A program made the position numbers and the translations under genes. From Pseudomonadota bacterium (GTDB lineage Bacteria; Pseudomonadota; Gammaproteobacteria; Burkholderiales; Burkholderiaceae_B): 9,000 nucleotides of DNA. The stretch covers positions 1 to 9,000 of the forward strand of contig JAEYZR010000217.1 of NCBI GenBank assembly GCA_023427945.1, given 5' to 3'. Under the pieces are notes generated by a model. It was not told the origin of the DNA, made no database searches, and was given only the letters and a program-made list of their open reading frames with translations. Shown piece after piece: positions 6,125 through 9,000 of this stretch. Every line of letters starts with the position of its first letter. Position 1 is the stretch's first letter.

Positions 6125-6724
6125 TGCCGTTTGCTGGCTCCACGCGCTCTTGCCGCGTGTAATGTCGTTCACCGCGACACGCAGGTCGTGGACATGATCC
6201 AGAGGCACCCGTGCGGAAAAGCAGATGCCATCGGCCTGCAGGATTTGCTCGATATCTGTCGCATGGGCAGCCGCCAGGCGAACCCTGATGGCGCCTTGCT
6301 CGCTATAGGTGCAATGCAGGCTGATCGAGATACGCGCCAGCACCTCGCGTTTGTCCGCAAGCCGCAGACATTCGGCGGCGGTGCCGCCATAGGCGCGCAC
6401 CAGACCACCGGCGCCCAGCTTGATCCCGCCAAACCAGCGCACGACCAGCACGGCCACAGCGTCCAGCCCCTGGCCCTCGATGGCCTGCAGAATGGGCTTG
6501 CCCGCCGTTGCGCCGGGCTCGCCATCATCATTGAAGCGGTACTGCTCGCCAATCCTGTAGGCCCAGCAATTGTGGGTAGCATCGATCACATGGTGCGCAG
6601 CGAAGAATGCCAACGCCTGTTCGACGCTATCGACCGGAGAGCCAATGGCCAGAAAGCGGCTTTTGCGCACCTCGCGCTCGAGCTGACAAAGACCGGCAAG
6701 CGTCTCGTAATTTGCCGCACTCAT
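6110..6724 (-). CDS. yigZ: IMPACT-family protein YigZ
   Basis: This is a 204-residue protein of the YigZ/IMPACT (UPF0029) family, normal in length. The N-terminal domain (about 15-120) shows the family motifs RKSRFLA at 20-26, ATHNCWAYRIG at 49-59, FNDDGEPGATAGKPIL at about 64-79, and VVRWFGGIKLGAGGLVRAYGGT at about 94-115 (written here as two adjoining parts, VVRWFGGIKLG and AGGLVRAYGGT). The C-terminal part (about 135-190) corresponds to the DUF1949 ferredoxin-like domain. The eukaryotic homologue IMPACT binds GCN1 and affects translation control; the bacterial role is not established. The ATG at 6722-6724 gives a family-like N-terminus but is preceded by no clear Shine-Dalgarno. It starts 37 bases after the ybiT stop on the same strand, so the two are likely co-transcribed. 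Its last four codons are part of the terminator hairpin. Confidence 0.95.
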   Translation of the reverse strand: MSAANYETLAGLCQLEREVRKSRFLAIGSPVDSVEQALAFFAAHHVIDATHNCWAYRIGEQYRFNDDGEPGATAGKPILQAIEGQGLDAVAVLVVRWFGGIKLGAGGLVRAYGGTAAECLRLADKREVLARISISLHCTYSEQGAIRVRLAAAHATDIEQILQADGICFSARVPLDHVHDLRVAVNDITRGKSAWSQQTATPGH

Positions 6725-6761
6725 GTCGCACCGTTCACCCGATCACCGAGGAGCAGTCGCC

Positions 6762-8363
6762 TCAGGCTTCGATGCCGCGCGATTGCAGGTAGTCGTCATA
6801 GCCACCGCGATAATCGACGATCGTGCCGTCGGGCAGAATCTCGATGATGCGTGTGGCCAGTCCGAACACGAACTCGCGGTCGTGAGAGACGAAGACCAGC
6901 GTGCCTTTGAACAGATCGAGTGCGTGTTGCAACGATTCGATCGATTCCATGTCCAGGTGGTTGGTAGGCTCGTCCATCAGCAGGACGTTGTGGCGGCCCA
7001 GCATCAGGCGACCAAAGGTCATGCGGTTCTTTTCGCCGCCCGACAGAACCTTGACCGATTTACCGATGTCGTCGCTGGAAAACAGCAACCGGCCCAGCAC
7101 CGAGCGCATGGACTGATCGTCGTCACCGGCCTGGCGGTACTCGGTCATCCAGTCGAACAGGTTGTCCTCTACCTGGAACTGATCCGACACGTCCTGGGCC
7201 ATGTAGCCGACGTCGGCATTCTCGGACCATTTCACCTCGCCGCGATCCGGCGTGAGACCGCCCTGCAACAGGCGCAGCAAGGTTGTCTTGCCGACACCGT
7301 TGGCACCGATGATGGCGATCTTCTCGCCTGCCTCGACCATCGCCGAAAAATTGCTGATGACCGGTGCGTCATACGCTTTGGAGATGTTCTCGACGGTCAG
7401 AGCCAGTCGATGCATGACTTTGTTCTGTTCGAACCTGATGTAGGGGTTCTGGCGCGATGAGGGTTTGACTTCGACTGCGGCCGCCTTGATGCGGTCGATC
7501 TGCTTCAAGCGCGAAGTGGCCTGGCGTGCCTTGGACTTGTTGGCCGCGAAACGGCGAACGAAATCCTGCAGCTCGATGACCCGTTCCTTGGCCTTGGCAT
7601 TACTGCTCATCTGGCGCTCGCGGGCCTGGGTGGAGGCCAGCATGTAGTCGTCGTAGTTGCCCGGATAGATACGGACTTCGCCGTAATCCAGGTCGGCCAT
7701 GTGCGTGCACACGGCGTTCAGGAAATGTCGGTCGTGGCTGATGATGATCATCGTGCTCTGATAGGCATTGAGCACGTTTTCCAGCCAGCGGATGGTGTTG
7801 ATGTCCAGGTTGTTGGTCGGCTCGTCCAGCAGCAGCACATCGGGATTGGAGAACAGCGCCTGCGCCAGCAGCACGCGAAGCTTCCAGCCGGGCGCGATTT
7901 CGCGCATGGGCAGGTTGTGCTGTTCGACCGGAATTTCCAGGCCGAGCAACAATTCGCCGGCGCGCGATTCGGCCGTGTAGCCGTCGTATTCGGCGAACTT
8001 GGCCTCCAGGTTGGCGGCCTCCATGTAATCTTCTTCGGTGGCGTCCGGATTCGCATAGATCGCATCGCGCTCGGTCTGCACCTGCCACATTTCGGTGTGG
8101 CCCATCATCACGACATCCAGCACTCGCTGGTCTTCGTAGGCAAACTGATCCTGGCGCAACTTGCCCAGGCGTACCCCGGGATCGAGCGACACGTTACCGC
8201 TGGAGGGTTCGAGATCGCCGCCGATGATCTTCATGAACGTCGACTTGCCCGAACCGTTGGCACCGATCAGGCCGTACCGGTTCCCCTCTCCAAACTTGAC
8301 GCTGACGTTCTCGAAAAGCGGCTTGGGACCGAACTGGATGGTGAGATTGGCGGTGTTGATCAA
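6762..8363 (-). CDS. ybiT: ABC-F family ATPase YbiT
   Basis: ABC-F proteins have two ATPase domains and no membrane part; they bind the ribosomal E site and help stalled or starting ribosomes. The 533 residues match E. coli YbiT throughout. Domain 1 has Walker A GANGSGKST (34-42) and Walker B LLLDEPTNNLD (D180, E181). Domain 2 has Walker A GANGVGKTT (353-361), signature LSGGE (440-444) and Walker B LLMDEPTNHLD (D464, E465). The basic linker between them (about 240-310, including ANKSKARQATSRLKQIDRIK) is the P-site tRNA-interaction motif of the family. In domain 1 the usual LSGGQ is replaced by IAPGWKLR (157-163), as I also recall in E. coli YbiT. The start is a TTG at 8361-8363: the frame upstream meets a stop ten codons earlier without any ATG or GTG, and MINTANLTIQFG lines up with the YbiT N-terminus. 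No strong ribosome binding site is visible. Confidence 0.96.
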   Translation of the reverse strand: MINTANLTIQFGPKPLFENVSVKFGEGNRYGLIGANGSGKSTFMKIIGGDLEPSSGNVSLDPGVRLGKLRQDQFAYEDQRVLDVVMMGHTEMWQVQTERDAIYANPDATEEDYMEAANLEAKFAEYDGYTAESRAGELLLGLEIPVEQHNLPMREIAPGWKLRVLLAQALFSNPDVLLLDEPTNNLDINTIRWLENVLNAYQSTMIIISHDRHFLNAVCTHMADLDYGEVRIYPGNYDDYMLASTQARERQMSSNAKAKERVIELQDFVRRFAANKSKARQATSRLKQIDRIKAAAVEVKPSSRQNPYIRFEQNKVMHRLALTVENISKAYDAPVISNFSAMVEAGEKIAIIGANGVGKTTLLRLLQGGLTPDRGEVKWSENADVGYMAQDVSDQFQVEDNLFDWMTEYRQAGDDDQSMRSVLGRLLFSSDDIGKSVKVLSGGEKNRMTFGRLMLGRHNVLLMDEPTNHLDMESIESLQHALDLFKGTLVFVSHDREFVFGLATRIIEILPDGTIVDYRGGYDDYLQSRGIEA

Positions 8364-8428
8364 GGTGTGCGTACCGGAAATGTGACGCGCTCATGCGAAA
8401 GGCGTGCGCGCTGGAAAATCAATCCGAC

Positions 8429-8457
8429 AGTGTACCAAGCCGTCTTGACCAAACCAA
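8429..8457 (-). promoter_or_regulatory. Candidate ybiT-yigZ promoter
   Basis: On the minus strand TTGGTT (8452-8457, 3/6 to -35) and TACACT (8429-8434, 4/6 to -10) are separated by 17 bp in the 118-bp gap between the LD-carboxypeptidase stop and the ybiT start. Transcription would begin near 8422, about 59 bases before the TTG. Readthrough from the LD-carboxypeptidase gene is equally possible, since I see no terminator in the gap. Confidence 0.3.
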
Positions 8458-8481
8458 ATCTGCCGGGTGATCCGCGATGGA

Positions 8482-9000
8482 TTAGCGGTGCACGTGCCCG
8501 CATTCGTCTCCGTGCTCGTGATCGTGCTCGCACTCCTGACCATGCTCGTGGTCGTGGGCGTGCTCTTGCAGGACGATATAGGCCATGCCGTCTTCCGTGG
8601 CCAGGCCGACCTGCGCGCCCACGGGCAAAGTCGCCTTGGTGGGGACGTGCCCATAGGGCAGGCCCGTCACCACAGGAACCTTGACCGTGTGGCGCAACCA
8701 CTGCACGACCTGGGGCAGATCGAACCCCCTGTCATGCTCGGCCAGCCGGTAACTGGTGAATTCACCCAGCACGATCGCCTGCTGGCGCTGCAGGATGCCT
8801 GCATGCCAGAGCTGCGTGAGCATTCGTTCGACGCGGTAGGGGTGCTCGCCTACGTCTTCAAGAAAAAGAATGCCCCCGTCGATGTCGGGCATGTAGGGCG
8901 TGCCGACCAGTGCGACAAGCGTGGCCAGATTGCCTCCCCAGAGCACGCCACGGCAATCCACAGCATCGGCGTCCTCGGTCTCGAAGCTCAAAACCTCGAG
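8482..9000 (-). CDS. LD-carboxypeptidase (peptidase S66), N-terminal part cut off, with His/Cys-rich tail
   Basis: S66 enzymes remove the terminal D-alanine from murein tetrapeptides in the cytoplasm during cell-wall recycling. Only the last 172 residues are in the window; the frame stays open to the right edge, so the true start and the catalytic serine lie outside. The visible part has RGVLWGGNLATL (the GGNL turn), LFLEDVGEHPYRVERML with the expected catalytic glutamate, and GLPYGHVPTKATLPVG with the expected catalytic histidine. This matches LdcA-type muramoyltetrapeptide carboxypeptidases better than MccF-type microcin-immunity proteins, though that distinction needs the missing half. After the last conserved strand (YIVLQ) the protein ends in 27 residues with nine His and two Cys, an unusual metal-binding-like tail made of two near-identical ten-residue units. 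The downstream neighbour ybiT is on the same strand. Confidence 0.9.
   Translation of the reverse strand, partial: LEVLSFETEDADAVDCRGVLWGGNLATLVALVGTPYMPDIDGGILFLEDVGEHPYRVERMLTQLWHAGILQRQQAIVLGEFTSYRLAEHDRGFDLPQVVQWLRHTVKVPVVTGLPYGHVPTKATLPVGAQVGLATEDGMAYIVLQEHAHDHEHGQECEHDHEHGDECGHVHR
8497..8556 (-). repeat. Tandem 30-bp coding duplication in the LD-carboxypeptidase tail
   Basis: Two adjoining 30-bp units (8527-8556 and 8497-8526) encode HDHEHGQECE and HDHEHGDECG. They share 23 of 30 bases by direct comparison; four of the seven differences are silent third-position changes, so the amino-acid pattern H-D-H-E-H-G-x-E-C is kept while the DNA has drifted. This suggests an in-frame duplication that has been under some selection. 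Confidence 0.8.

Noticed and set aside
6723..7460. 245-codon open frame on the plus strand opposite ybiT
   Set aside because: Antisense to the second ATPase domain of YbiT, which is fully conserved.
8497..8556. Repeats considered as a CRISPR or satellite array
   Set aside because: Only two units, directly adjoining with no spacers, and in frame within a protein-coding gene.
7701..8684. 327-codon open frame on the plus strand opposite ybiT and the LD-carboxypeptidase tail
   Set aside because: Spans two real genes on the other strand, and the product matches no family I know; a GC-driven shadow.
8482..9000. LD-carboxypeptidase considered as a microcin-immunity (MccF) gene, part of a defence system
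   Set aside because: The visible motifs resemble LdcA, no antibiotic biosynthesis or export genes are nearby, and the diagnostic N-terminal half is outside the window.

Overview
The window looks like chromosomal housekeeping DNA from a GC-rich betaproteobacterium, most likely Burkholderiales and close to Alcaligenaceae (Bordetella/Achromobacter-like). This rests on the protein sequences as I remember the families (Pcm with an N-terminal extension next to SurE, the YbiT-type ABC-F protein, the KTGTRRQ-type LuxR regulator) and on the strong G/C bias at third codon positions. It was not checked against a database. I see no mobile element, CRISPR array, rRNA or tRNA gene.

Layout, left to right. 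(1) Positions 1-1231, minus strand: surE and pcm overlap by four bases (ATGA); pcm runs off the left edge. This is the start of the stress/stationary-phase cluster that in many proteobacteria continues to nlpD and rpoS. (2) Positions 1365-2036, plus strand: plsY, the membrane acyltransferase that starts phospholipid synthesis, divergent from surE across a 133-bp control region. (3) Positions 2037-2168: a convergent gap with a 13-bp direct repeat and a small hairpin. (4) Positions 2169-3203, minus strand: tsaD, needed for the t6A modification of tRNA. (5) Positions 3204-3368: a divergent gap containing an A/T-rich island. (6) Positions 3369-6086, plus strand: a LuxR-type regulator, then a YhbW-like luciferase-family flavin oxidoreductase whose stop codon overlaps the start of a thioredoxin gene. 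(7) Positions 6110-9000, minus strand: an LD-carboxypeptidase (right edge, partial), the ABC-F ATPase ybiT and the IMPACT-family gene yigZ. A 10-bp hairpin separates thioredoxin from yigZ and lies partly inside the yigZ coding end.

The genes cover unrelated core tasks: nucleotide and protein repair (surE, pcm), lipid synthesis (plsY), tRNA modification (tsaD), translation (ybiT, possibly yigZ) and murein recycling (LD-carboxypeptidase). The only module that could be functionally self-contained is regulator + flavin oxidoreductase + thioredoxin, which suggests redox chemistry under transcriptional control; its substrate and signal cannot be read from the sequence.

I did not find convincing evidence of a new biological system. 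The most unusual element is the His/Cys-rich tail of the LD-carboxypeptidase, encoded by a tandemly duplicated 30-bp unit, which looks like a metal-binding appendage on an enzyme that needs no metal.
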